DNA of 64,000 nt from Acanthochlamys bracteata (taxonomy: Eukaryota > Streptophyta > Magnoliopsida > Pandanales > Velloziaceae). This document shows positions 34,901 to 47,342 of this stretch, one piece after another. The stretch covers positions 11,041,001 through 11,105,000 of the forward strand of contig CM034126.1 of assembly GCA_019914995.1 (NCBI GenBank), given 5' to 3'. A program made the translations under genes and the position numbers. The notes below the pieces were generated by a model. That model was not told the origin of the DNA and made no database searches. It saw only the letters and a list, made by a program, of their open reading frames with translations. Numbering within the stretch: the first letter of the stretch is position 1; each line of letters opens with the position of its first letter.

Positions 34901-37439
34901 CAAAAGATTTTCAAAATTTGGAGCCCTATTATCGTAATTTTAAGCTTAATACAGACAATGTCTGCTCTAGTTAATCCAAAAAGAAAAGCTGTTTTAGAGA
35001 ACGGGAGAAGCAAGTAGGGGGAAGACATGAAATAATTACAAACGGTAAAACAAATACCTCAAGTGATAGAAAGTAATGGAAAACGGGAAATTTTCCTTGC
35101 TGTTTGTGAGATTCTCATGAAGGAGACTGGATCTGAGCTAGGGAGCAGTAGAATTTTGAAATGATTGAGATGAATTGGAAAGTACACTATTTTTCGGACG
35201 AAAAAGAAGCAAGAAAAGGGCAGAGACATATTTTTATTAAAAAACACATCTTCATAAAAGAATAAAAAGAATTATTCATACAGATTTTTATTCTAAGTAT
35301 CTCATTCTATCTATTGTATTGAATTATCGAAACATAAATTACAGTATATTAAAAATGAAATTTTAAACTTGTGACATCTCACAGGCCAACTCCTTTTGTT
35401 TTTTAATGTTTCTAAAGGGGATATTTGAAAAAAAAATATTTTAAAAATTTTTTTAAAATAAATTTTATTTTTTTATTTTAAAAATAATAATAATAATAAC
35501 TAATAAAAAAATTTCACGATATAAATTTTCCGTATTTATAAAATTTAAAAAAAAATTCTATAAAATATTTTAAAAATTTTATTAAAAATATAAAATAAAA
35601 AATAAGAAAAAAAAAAGCTCTTTCAAACATACTTGCAATCATAAATCCAAACAGTATCTAACATCGGATCTATTTTACTAAATAAATTTGTCAAATTAAA
35701 AAAAAATTTAATAAAATTATTTTATTTAAATATAATCGTAAAATAGAATTTAATATAAAATTATAAAATTTTAGTATCGACAAATTTTTAAAAAGAATTT
35801 TTAATATCATTAAAATTTTTATAAAAGTTTTTAATATTTTTTAGAAAAATTGAGTATATTTAAAAAAATTTTAAATTCTTTTAATTTAAAAAAAATTTTG
35901 TTTTTATTTTTACAGAAAATTTTTTAAATTATCATTTTTCAAAAAACTTTCAAAATTTTATAGAAACCCTATAAAATTTTATAAAAACTTCTTTCAAATA
36001 TAATTAATTATTAAAAAATTCAAAAATAAAATCACATTAAATTATAAAAAAATCAAAATTTTATCGATTTTAAAATTTAAAATTAAAATTTTGATAACCT
36101 TTATGCCGAGTATTGGATTCATTTACTAAAATAACAATAATCCAACTTGCTAAATGCTAACCAACCAACTAAATAATAATTCTTTTCTTCTGTTTCTTAT
36201 TTTTTTAAAAAATTAAAGTAAACTACTGAATTTTGAAAAAGAAACACCTGTCCCTTCCAGCAACTCAGCAAGGCAAAACGATGGGTGTGTTGCTTCAGGA
36301 GCGCATATTGTCGATTCGATTCTTGGAGTGATCGTGTGAGAAAACCGTTTGGTACTCTCCTTCAAAAGGAAAAATTCTTCAATCGTTCCAGTGCGGTATT
36401 AATTCAAAGCTTCTTTCCTCAATTGATTGATAGCTTGTTGACGGTCAGTTCTCTTTTCTCGATTCGACTAGTCGTCTTGTTCTTGTTCTTCCTCTTCTTC
36501 ATTCAGTTAAGTGTTCAACCGTTCTATTTAACTTTTCATCTGTTCATTGATTGTTCTCGATTTGATCAGATAATGCTGCATAATTCAAAGCTGTTATTGC
36601 GTATCGGCATGAAACATAACGGATATACTTTTTTTTCTTCGATTTGCTGCTTGAATATATAGGTTAGCTGATGTTGTGTCTGAGATTAAATTTCAATACG
36701 CTTTTTGGATTGATTTTGCTGAGGGAAGAAGTAAATATATATTAAAATATTCGTAGATTTTTCTCAAACATGGTTTCGGTGCTTCTGTTCTGAGAAAAGA
36801 TAAAACAGCACTTAATAAAAGCTAAGTTGGATGAAGCAAGTAAAGACTTCTCCTAAATTGGTTCTAAAATTTTCTTTTCTGAACTGAGTGGAAACCAAAT
36901 GTGAATGGTTGGTCTTTTGATTTTAGTTCCACATATTCAATGAGGTAACAGATGAATTCCACCGACAAATATGTTGCTGGGCATTTCAAACATATGTGGG
37001 GGATGTAAATTTGTGTTTTGAAAGTGGAACCTTGTGAAGTTGTTTGCATGCTTAATTAAGAGGTAAATTTTTGAGAGTATGAATTTTATGTTTGAAATGT
37101 CTTGGTCCATTGGTGATATAGAACAACACCTGAAGTATGAGAGTTGGGAGTCTATTTCTCAATATAGAAAGTTCAGTGCAGTAACATACTTGATAAGGAT
37201 GTCTTAAACCAACCATCACGGATTTTGGCTTGAACTTCTATCTCTTTTGCCAAGTAGCTTCTGTTTCTACTTTTTCATTGCTGATTTGCTGGGTGTATGG
37301 TCAGTGCCCTTACAATAGTTCTTAAATGTTCTTCAGTTTTCAACTTTGTATGGTTTTTGCATGCAGATATACTTTTGTGAATTGAGCTCACAATAAATCT
37401 AGTAAGTGATCCTGAATTGTGCTTTGGCAAGATTCTAAG
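31991..37439. other. Ferric reductase 3' end, intergenic DNA and MSL1-like leader
   Basis: 31991 to about 32170 is the probable 3' UTR. No gene recognised in 32200-36200; 35400-36100 is extremely AT-rich and looks like nested old MITEs. From 36240 a CT-rich stretch with GT and AG splice motifs probably contains the leader exon and leader intron of the channel gene, ending just before 37440. Confidence 0.45.
33504..33594. repeat. 36-bp tandem repeat, about 2.5 copies
   Basis: Units start CCAACAAGAGATGTAGGGG (33504), CCAACGAGAGATGTAGGGG (33540) and CCAACAAGAGAAGTAGGGG (33576). The period is a multiple of three and the minus strand stays open through it, but the frame around it resembles no protein. 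Confidence 0.6.
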
Positions 37440-40400
37440 ATGTCTGCTGTTAGAAAACGCTTATTTGGGCCAATCACCACTGCTTTAGGTCCTTCTTGTA
37501 CTTCCCACTCGAATAAGTCAAGTTTCAACATCTACAATCTTCCAGCAGCATCAAACTTCTGTTCATTCAACAAGGTAATTGATTGGTCCCTGCAGCATGC
37601 TTGGAAAAGACGTGATGGGTTACTTTCGCTTTACCCCGTCTTTAGATATCAGCAGTCTAATAAGGATGCTAGTGTCAAATGTTCAATTAATTCATCAGAG
37701 AAACGCTGTTTGATTAATAGCGTAATACAATTATCATGCACTTCATATCCAGTTCATGTTAGTGCAAGGTCTTTTTTTCGGGCATATTCATCACATGTTG
37801 AGGGGAAAGAAGATGGCCTTCGGGATGCTACTGAAGCTCCAGGTGCTACATCTACCAAAGCAATTAGTGATGCTACTCCTGCAGGAAATGAGTGGATTGA
37901 TTCTGTAAAGCAGGCCTGCCAGTCAACTTCAGATACTGTCATCAATGCTGGGGAAAAGGTCAAAGAGATGTCGAATGAAGTATTTTATCCTTACCTACAT
38001 CAGATCTATCATTCATCTCCCTACATGGAAAGCATAATGGTTCCTGTTGGCGGTACTCTTACTGCTGCTCTTTTGGCCTGGCTTGTCATGCCCACAATCT
38101 TGAGGAAACTTCACACATACTCTGAACAGAGTCCCTTTCCAGTATTTGGTAAAAGCTTTTCGAAGGAGCAAGTTCCTTATGAGAGGAGTCTATGGAGTGC
38201 TTTGGAGGATCCTGCAAGATATCTATTTACCTTCATGGCATTTTCACAACTGTGAGAACTTCAATCCCTCTAATTTCCTGTTCACTCCTTCAAAGCATTT
38301 TCACAGCTTCTTTGCGTATTAAATTATGTTAAAAACTTAAAAGAATCAACATTATGAAGGACTTGGACAAGTCCGAATGAACACCAAATCATATAATTCG
38401 ATAGCATGCTTTACTTAATCATATGTAGAACTTAGACAAAACTCGAATGAAAACCAAATCATGTAATGCGATCACATGCTTTACCATTCATCTCATGCAC
38501 TCCATAACACATGAGATCAAATTTGTTTTTCATGCATAAAGCTTGTTTTAAGGTTTGAACATGTAAATCATGAGTTTCATGAAATATGTGCTTCTCTCCA
38601 ACAGATGAGAATTCCAGTTTCCTGTTTGTTTTCCTATAGTTGACATTCAGAATTCTTATTTTCTGTTTGGAGGGTAGGCTCCATTCTTGAGAAGTTTGAA
38701 ACCACGATGGCTTCTTGTTTGTATAAGTGATTGCAATTCAGGTGTTTGCTAAGTTCTTTAAAGCATCGTTTGTTCATTGCCCAAGTTTTGATCAAACAAC
38801 CATAGATTAGAGTCTTCAAAAGGACTTTTTAAGCCTTTTTCCTATTGGAGCCTCTCTTGTAATCTGTTCTCCAAACTCTCTCCTAAAAGGAGTCTTAGAA
38901 TTTGAATAAGCACATGAGAACTGCAGCCATTTCTTTTCATGTAGTGTAATGAATAGCAAATACAACTGATCAATTTTGTCCACAGTTTAGCTTCCTGCCT
39001 GAAGGAATGGAGGCTTAATGATCCTATTCTATAGTAAAATGTGGGAATAATGCCACTTTGTGTGTTTGGGTAGGCCAGTTGTGAGCATTTGCTTACTGTC
39101 TTTGTATGCTTTCTGGTTGCTCTTTCAGAACTTCGTCATTTGAGCTTATCTCCTGGGTTAAGTCAGTCTTTGACTTTTGTGTTTATCCCACTGTTAGTGA
39201 ACTATTCATACTTACAGCTGTTCCTTGTTGTTCACTGCGCTTTGTGTTCTAAAATGAGACTGTTAAGTGATAACTGCATAGCCAGTCTTGTTTTCATGAA
39301 AATTATGTTGCTCTAGTCTTTCAAAGCCATACAGCTTGTAAATTTTTTCCAAAAGGTTTGTTCTAGCTTTATCTGTTTGCAGGGGGGTAATATTGGTGCC
39401 AACTGCCACTCAGTACCTTTCCCAAGCCTGGAGGGGAGCTGTTGTTCTTTCATTTGTATGGTTTCTTTTTAGGTGGAAAACTATCTTTTTTTCTCGAGTT
39501 TTGGCTAATGCAGCCTCAAGTAGAATTGATCGAGACAAGCTGTTGACGCTAGAGAAAGTTTCCTCAGTAGGCCTACTTGTATTAGCAGCTATGGCAGCAG
39601 CTGAAGCATGCGGTGTTCCTGTGCAGTCAATATTGACGGTTGGAGGGATTGGAGGTACTTTCCTGTAAAGCTTTTTTCATATATCAACCTAGCCATTTTA
39701 CATGGTGAAAGTTTCCTTTTTGTTTACTGTATAATTGCATTACTCAACCTGAGATGCAAGTGACATAGGTTACAACTTTCTGGATGCTGTGCTTCTTAAT
39801 AGGGTATAGCTTTTTGTGTTCTGGAAAAGGGTAAAGCTAAAAGACAACAGATTTCTTCTAAATGTTTTTATATTAGCTGAATAATTTTTCTGTATTTAAT
39901 CGTCCTGATGATTGTGGGCGAACTTCTTATAAAGAGATGTTTCATCATATTTTAATTTTTGACACTGCAGACATCCGTCAAAACTTCTTTACTGCTATTT
40001 TTAGTACTCAGATGCAAAGCAGAGATCAATGTAGACACAAATACAGAAGCTTTGAGAGTAATCTGATGTATTTGTTGCTGATGATGTCTACATTAGTAAC
40101 AAATTATATAACAAATTAAATCTTGTTTAGAGGAAGATTTTCACGATCTAGATGAGTTTGAGAATTTGTTTCCGACTTTTTTTCAGACCCTTTTCTTGGC
40201 CGACCTGCCATTGGAATGCTCCAGTCTCAACCAGAGCAAAATCTCAAGCTTCTCTCTAGGTTTATGATTATTAATCCTGGAGCTTGGCGCTTTAGATTAA
40301 GATAGAGCATGTCCTTGTCTGAAAGTACTTGTGGTGAATCTGTTGTGTACATCATCAATCATGCCTCTGATCTTTTAGTATGACCTATATGCATGCCCAT

Positions 40401-42887
40401 TAAATTATTTTGTAGAACCTTAAGTACTCGAACCATAGTTCCTAATTTCTCTAAGATAGGTTTATTTACCATGTTAGTGAAACGTCAACCATAAGTTTGA
40501 TTACATCGCGTTCAGTTCGCGCTGGGCAATAATTTAGCTTACCAAGGCTTAGATACCTGGGTGGGGCTCCTTTTATAATGTAAAAGCGTCCAACTTTGGT
40601 AGTTTACAACCAAGGAAAGTCCTCATATCTCTAGAACACATCATGTCAGAACACGATGATGACAAATGCTACACAAATAGAAAGATAATAACACCAATGA
40701 AGACTTTATATGGAAATCCGAATAGAAAGAGGGTGCAAAATAAAACAGGCGCTTAGTTTACTAACCATTGAAAGATGTTGTGGCCGATAGACCCTTGTTT
40801 TAGTAGCAAGGCCTCAGTTCGCCATAGCAATGGGGAAGATTATGCATTAGAGCTGTTACCCACACGAAGTAAGTATGTTTGTGAAATCTCAAATATAGAA
40901 GGCAAAGGTTAATATCCAGCATTCATCAAGTATTGTAGACGTCCTTAATGTTGAGATTCAGATGGAAGCTTGCGACTTCCTGTCAAATAATATATGTACA
41001 TGGAGTTGCTGAATGTTGATCTCTTCCTTTTATTTAGGAGTTGCTACTGCCTTTGCTGCTCGAGATATCCTGGGGAACCTCCTTAGTGGCCTCTCATTGC
41101 AGTTTTCAAGGCCATTCTCAGTTGGGGATAACATAAAGGTACCTGATATATGACCCTTTCCTTTCAGTTAAGCAGTTACTTTTTAATTGTGAAAGCAATA
41201 TTTTATTCAAGTGGAACATTAGACTGTGTAGGTACATCTATTTTAAGTGTCAAATCTGCAATAGAAGGTTTCTGTCTATCTAAATTTAACTGTTAGAGTT
41301 ACCATAAGTGACCTTTGAACAAATTATTTGTTTAGAGTAGGCGCCATCAGTGTTAGGTGATGTCATCTCCGTTGCAGAACTTTTCCTTAGTATGTTTGTC
41401 CTTCTCAATGCTATTTTCTACCAAAGAACATTTTAGTTATGAGTCTTTAGTTTTGTCAATCTTGATGCTAAAGATCAGGAACTTAAAATTGAAATAGCAA
41501 AACTATCTAGAATGGCTTATTTTGCTACACTGCAACATGTTGCCAATTTTAAGTATCTATGATCTCTCTGCAGGTGATGTTTTTTTTTAAAATAGAATAA
41601 GATACTTCAGTTGTACCTGCGTTTATAAGTTTCCTCCTTTTAGGCTGGACAAATAGAAGGGCAAGTAGTGGAAATGGGATTGACTGCAACATCTTTGATA
41701 AATACTGAAAAGTTTCCTGTCGTCGTTCCAAATTCGTTACTTTCAAGTCAGGTAAGAATGTATTAAGTTCATTTGTACTTTTGAGATTAATATTTCTCTG
41801 GATCTGCGCGTCAGACTGTCTGTTTGGTTATGTCCTCCGCTTTCAGTCCATGTGGCATAGCTGTTGTCTTCACCCATGGCATTGATTTTTCACTGCAGTT
41901 TCATGATCTGTGTATTATTCATGCTTATTGCATTTGTACAACAATCAAGTTAGATAAACGCTGAGCATGCTTTGCCTCTAAACATGAGCGATATAATTGA
42001 CTTAAACCTTCTTGCTAGAATTGAGTGAGATAACAGTTGAAATTCAGAATCTTTTTACTGGTTTTTCGCATTGTGATTTTGTTATACATGTGATGGGAAT
42101 GTACTCAGTATTTTCAGTTGCTTGGTATATGTTTGAGTGTAATTTCTGCTTCACAAACATAACAGTAGAATTGAGCGAGATAATTGGCTTGTATCTGTAA
42201 CCTCTGCCGGGTCCAAACTTTGCAGGTCATTGTGAATAAATCTCGTGCACTGTGGCGGGCATCTTTGGCTAAGATTCCTGTATGTGTTAGTGATCTTGAG
42301 AAGATCCCACACATTTCCAAAGAGATTCAAACCATGCTGAGAACTAACCCAAAAGTTCTAGATTCAGATGATCCTTATTGTTATCTGTCAAGGATAGAAA
42401 GCACTTTTGGAGAGCTTACTATCGGATACAATCTTAAAAACATGGTAAGCTCTCATCTCTGTTGCATATAGAGGCTTTAGTTTAGAATTATACAATGTTT
42501 GTTAATGTTGAAATTTTCTTCTGCAAGTTAGATATAGCCTTTATTCAAAATGGTAAGCTCTCATCTCTGTTGCATATAGAGGCTCTAGTTTAGAATTACA
42601 CAATGTTTGCAATGTTGAAGATTTTCTTTCTGCAAGCTACATTAGCCTTTGTTCAAAATTTGGTCACTGATCAGAGCTTCGCAAAGAGTTTTGTTTACAA
42701 TCATTTATTTGCAAGTAGCCCTTGCTGATCAACATTCATTGCTATGTTTAGCTGCATTTATAACTAGAATATTTATTGTCCGTTGCAGAAGAAGGACGAT
42801 TTCTTTGCTGCAGAACAAGATGTATTGCTGCAAGCTGTCAACATTATTAAGAAGCATGGTGCTAATCTAGGCAGTACAGCGGGTTAA
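37440..42887 (+). CDS. MSL1: Mechanosensitive ion channel protein 1-like, mitochondrial
   Basis: This is an MscS-type channel of the mitochondrial inner membrane, thought to dampen membrane potential and redox stress. Exons are 37440..38251, 39383..39654, 41038..41138, 41644..41751, 42226..42444 and 42789..42887, which splice to 536 residues (Arabidopsis MSL1 about 497). The N-terminus is basic and Ser-rich without acidic residues, like a mitochondrial presequence. Membrane helices begin near residue 205 (GGTLTAALLAWLVMP). The pore-lining region and beta domain read AACGV/EACGVPVQSILTVGGIGG, ILGNLLSGLSLQFSRPFSVG, GQIEGQVVEMGLTATSL, FPVVVPNSLLSSQ and VIVNKSRALWRA. All are diagnostic for MSL1. 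The ATG at 37440 follows an in-frame stop. Intron 2 is long (1.4 kb). Intron 5 has a duplicated donor region. Family assignment is very secure. Confidence 0.94.
42442..42659. repeat. 108-bp tandem duplication over a splice donor
   Basis: 42442-42549 and 42550-42659 are about 90% alike by eye. Each starts ATGGTAAGCTCTCATCTCTG, so the last codon of exon 5 and its 5' splice site are present twice in intron 5 of the channel gene. Confidence 0.85.
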
Positions 42888-43759
42888 AAACCAGGTACTC
42901 TTGAAAATTGAAGTTTAAGCTGTCAAAAAAGGCGCAACTTCGTTTTAGTTGGCTTAAGTCGTTGGAAAAGCATCAACTTGAAGTGTGTAATGCATATTCA
43001 AAAGATTGCTGTTGAGCTTGTTGGCTGATATAATGAAAAATAAACTATTTGTGAAGCATTAGATTCCTAAAAGGTCAACATATTCTATTCAGGTTAAATA
43101 TGCATTTTTTGTTTACTGATTTATAAATCAAAATGTAGACTGGCTTATAATCTTATGCATGTCCAAATTGCAAGTACTATTTGTAGAAAGATGTTGGTGT
43201 ACTAGCACTATGTAATACATAACAGTTGAAAATTCAACCATTATGATGCCTCACTATCAATAATCACTCTCTGATTCTCCTTTATCAGTTTTGTATCTGA
43301 AGCAATTTCTTTTGCAGCATCCTGAGTTTCATCGATATGAAGTTTGCTTCATCAAAGTTGGATTTAGGGTCACCCTAAAGCTTCAATAATGAGCCTAGAA
43401 TACTAAACAATATTGTGCTTTTGTATATAGCCGTGTAATTTTCTCGAAGTTTGTAATGTACAGAAGTCGGTCATCTCTGTTTTCTATGCATGGAGTGGAG
43501 CTAATTTTGTTTTGCTGAGCTGCGTCAGAATTTGATCTCTTTTGCTGTGGGAGAGTCGTGCTACTAGTCTAACAAGTCTGTCATACTTTCTTTGATCGAA
43601 TGTTGTGCTATCTGGTCTTTGTTACACTTATCTTGAGAAGCGCTGGTCTTTTCGCCTTATTTGACATGTACATTTGTGGATGTGGCTTGGTTCTGCTGCT
43701 TGACTTTAGTCAACATTCGAGGTACTACTAATCCTGTTTCCAAACTTTGTTTTGACAAA
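42888..43759 (+). other. 3' region of the channel gene
   Basis: AG|GTACTC at about 42893-42900 and CTTTTGCAG at 43318 could bound an intron inside the 3' UTR. A likely transcript end is near 43460-43500. No further gene. Confidence 0.35.
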
Positions 43760-44003
43760 GGGCGTGTTTACCTAGGGTTTGGAAGTGGAGTTTTGAGGAA
43801 ATAAATTTAAAAAATAAAATAAAAAATAAAAAATATTTAATAAAAAATAAAATTTTATATTAATTATATATTTTTAGTAAATTTTAAATTTGAATTTTTA
43901 AAAAAATTTTATTGATAAAAAAATTTATTTTAATTTTTATAAGTATTTATGTGAAACTTGAGTTTAAAGGAAGTGGAGTTTAGGGGTGTTGGTAAACACG
44001 CCC
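43760..44003. mobile_element. Tourist-like MITE with perfect 13-bp inverted repeats
   Basis: GGGCGTGTTTACC at 43760-43772 and GGTAAACACGCCC at 43991-44003 are exact inverted copies, flanked by AAA on both sides. The core is AT-rich and non-coding. The ends resemble PIF/Harbinger MITEs. Confidence 0.7.
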
Positions 44004-45699
44004 AAAGTCATTGCTAGCCATGATGAGCAAAGATGTCGTATTGCGAAACATATTTTCGAGTGAACTACAAGTTTCATCGTTATAGACTTCCGAGATTTGT
44101 TCCCTTAACAAGCTGGAATTTAGGTCCTTTCTGTTTCAATGTTGTGGTGGAGCATGTACCCGTGGGCGATAAGTTCATGTAAAGAGCTTGCTAGGCATGC
44201 TTCATAGGGCTCAAAAAGTAAAAGCTAGCATCTTCCACTTTTTGATGTTTTAGGATTTTGTTGGCGCTTTGTGCCATCAGTTGCTATCATCGAGAAAGCA
44301 ACATCTATTGTATTTTTCAGCTTTTGAAGAATGATGGAAGGTAATAAACATGATACCAGCACTTTTACCAAGTGCCGAAACGTCAGACCCATTTCTTGAA
44401 CTGTCTCCCTAAGATAAAGCTTAGTAAAACAAATATTTAAGAATTCACAATGTGGGTGCACATTGATGAAAAGATCAGCAACCAATACTGGTTGTTGATC
44501 AAATTCATAACAAAACCAAGTACTAACTATATACATATCAAAGTAAATGAATAAGAAATTCCAAGTTTCACGTTAGGCACGCAGCACACAATGAAAAAAG
44601 CACTCACCTAATACATGATGCATGCATGCATGCATACACACTGCTCACACAGAACACAACACTCGTGTATTTAAAGCTGGACAAACTTCCTTCTGAAAGC
44701 TGCACAAGACAAATGCAAGCATATAAAAGTCCTCCGAAGATCTACCAGAAAACGCTTCATCATATGAAGACAACAAAACCAAAATGTTCTTAAAAGATCT
44801 TCAAAAGCAAAGAGAAACCCTCATGATTAGACAGGATTAGGGTGTGTTTATCTTAGTATTAAACCACTCCTTGGAATTGAGTTTTTATAATTAGTTTGAA
44901 TTAAAATTGAATTTGGAACTGAAATTTTAAAGTTTAAATTAAATTAAAAAATAAACTTTTGATTGGAAAAATTGAGTTTAAATTTTATGTTTATTTTATT
45001 CTAAAAGTAAATTTAGTGTAAAATGAGTTAAAAAAAGTAAAAAATAAATAATGCGGTATTAATATCCGGTGCAACCTGAGCTCGGCCAGAAAAGACCGGG
45101 CCGACCACGCATGAGAGCTCAATCACGCATCAATTAGCAGGTGCCAGCCCGGCGACATTGGTGTCCCTCACCTACGCAGATCACTAGGCTGACCACACTG
45201 ATCAATACCTGTAACTTCCTTTCTTTGCTCACCAATCTTCGTTTCTTTATTCTTCTTGAAGAAACAAAAGACTGAAAGAAATTAAAGTATCCATTGTGTG
45301 TAGTTATCAGTATTTATTATTATTTACTTTATAGTTTTTAAAAATTTTAAAAATATAAATAGATCTTATATTTAGAACTTGATATATTTTATTATTTTTT
45401 TGAAATAATAAAAATAATTTATTTTAAGAAAAAAACTTTCGATATTGAGTTTGAAGTGATTATCACTCCAAATAAGCATTTTATACTTTTAAAAAAAAAT
45501 TTTTTAAATTTTAAAAAGTATAAAAATTATTATCGTGAAATTGTTATATATATAATTTTTATTTTGAAAAGATTAAATCTATTTTTTTGAAAAATTTTTG
45601 AAATATAATTTATTCAAAAAAACTTTATTTTATAAATACAACTAAATATCCACATAATCTATAGAGCAGCTACTAAATATTTATCGATGAACATCGAGT
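44004..45699. other. Intergenic stretch
   Basis: A 103-codon minus frame (44225-44536) has no family likeness. GCATGCATGCATGCAT occurs at about 44620. A diverged relative of the Tourist-like family may begin at about 44840 (GGGTGTGTTTATC). Nothing else to report. Confidence 0.4.
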
Positions 45700-46393
45700 C
45701 ATAGGTTCAAAACTCGGCCGGGTCAGACCGAAAACCGGCGATCCGGCACCGATTTTAGGCCGAGTTAATATAAATTCGGGTCGATCCGGCCGGTTTCCGG
45801 GTCAACTCGGTGACTCGGTTGGACGGATCGACCCGGCCGGTCTCGGGTCAACTCGGTGACCCGGTTGGGCGGGTCGACCGGATCCCGGATCAACTCGGTG
45901 ACCCGATTGGACAGATCGACCTGATTTTAATATTTAAAAAAAGAAAAAAAATATATATTTATTTATTTAAAATAGAAAAGTATTTTTATTAGCATTCTAA
46001 AATATGCACTTTATCGGGTATTCTTCCGTTACTAATTTATTTTCTTATTTTTTATATTTTATTAGAAAGTAATAAATAAATAAAATATATAATGTAGATA
46101 ATTTATTTTTTGTAATGATAAAATATAGAGATTTTACTATACGTTAGATTTTTTGACTATTGTACTGTAGTAATTTTAAAAACATATTCAATATTTCTCG
46201 TATACAATTATTTTTTTAATTTTTTAATAAATGCTATAGAAGATACTATATAATATATATAATTATATTTCTATATTAATATTTATTTAATAAATTTAAT
46301 TTGACTTAGTGAGTCGACTCGATGACCCGTTCGGTTACTCGATGATCCGGTAATTTTTTCGGGTCATATACCGGGTTGGATTTTAAAACTATG
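45700..46393. mobile_element. hAT-like non-autonomous element, copy C (diverged relative)
   Basis: The left end CATAGGTTCAAAACTCGGCC and the right end (reversed) CATAGTTTTAAAATCCAACC form the inverted repeats. They are flanked by CATCGAGT and CATTGAGT, an 8-bp target duplication with one mismatch. The left 230 bp contain repeated GGTCAACTCGGTGACCCG blocks. The core is AT-rich. Confidence 0.6.
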
Positions 46394-46566
46394 CATTGAG
46401 TGCATATTTTAATTAAAAAAAATTCTTTTTTTTTTCCAAGTTTTAAGTTTCATTAGTTCATAAGTTTCGATTATTATATGAACTTTATTTTTACTTTTAC
46501 AGCAAATTCTACTCCATAAAAATTTAATACTAAATTTTACTTTACACATTTTAATTATCATTCTAA

Positions 46567-46735
46567 ATTTTATTTTTATTAAAATTTATTTTTTTATTAA
46601 AATTTATTTTCATAAAACTCATTTTATAAAATTAAAACGCGCTCTAGTGAATTTTATTTCCATTAAAATTTATTTGTTATCAAAATTTATTTTTATAAAA
46701 TTCATTTTTACGTAATTAAAACGCGCTCTAATGAA
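46567..46735. repeat. Tandem repeat of about 84 bp, two copies
   Basis: Each copy ends with ATTAAAACGCGCTCTARTGAAT (ends near 46650 and 46735) and starts with an AAAATTTATTT-rich part. Non-coding. Confidence 0.5.
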
Positions 46736-47342
46736 TGATCCACGCTTGATTCATGCATTTATGTTTGAATCATAAGTAGGTGAAATAACAAGGAATCCAT
46801 TATGATTATGATCAACAGTGATATCAAACACTTTTTTAATGATTGTGGGAAAAAATGAGCATCTGGTCTTCTCAAATTGGAGAACAGCTGCTGTCTAGCT
46901 TTGCCCTTTTACTGTTGCTTAATTAAATAAGAATAACCACTAAACCGATTACTGGAAACATACCAAATGAATAATCTTTATACATAACATAATCATCAAT
47001 TATTAAATAAACAAAAAAGAAGGAAAAAGATCCCGTCTGCTACCCACCCATCACAAGCTCAAAAACACCAAAACACAATAATCTCCTTCGCCAACTTTTC
47101 TTTAATTTCTAATAATTTAACTAGTCTCTATCTAAACACATAATTATTCTTGCTAATCACCAAGATGCCTTCCGACCCCTTCCCTATATTACCTTATATT
47201 AATATTAATTTATAACAATCAAATTTTCTTTGGGGGAGGGGAAGGGGGGTGCACTATATTAGTTTAGCTCTCTAGAGCAGAATAACACAATAACAAGAAA
47301 CTACAGCGGCAGCAAAAATTTGCAAAAGAATAAGAAATCAGT
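46736..47342. other. Intergenic stretch and 3' UTR of the glycosyltransferase gene
   Basis: No gene seen. A G-rich run (GGGGGAGGGGAAGGGGGG) lies at about 47231-47248. Confidence 0.4.

Noticed and set aside
44225-44536. Minus-strand 103-codon frame
   Set aside because: I considered a PPR-like or transposon origin, but found no repeat pattern or motif to support it.
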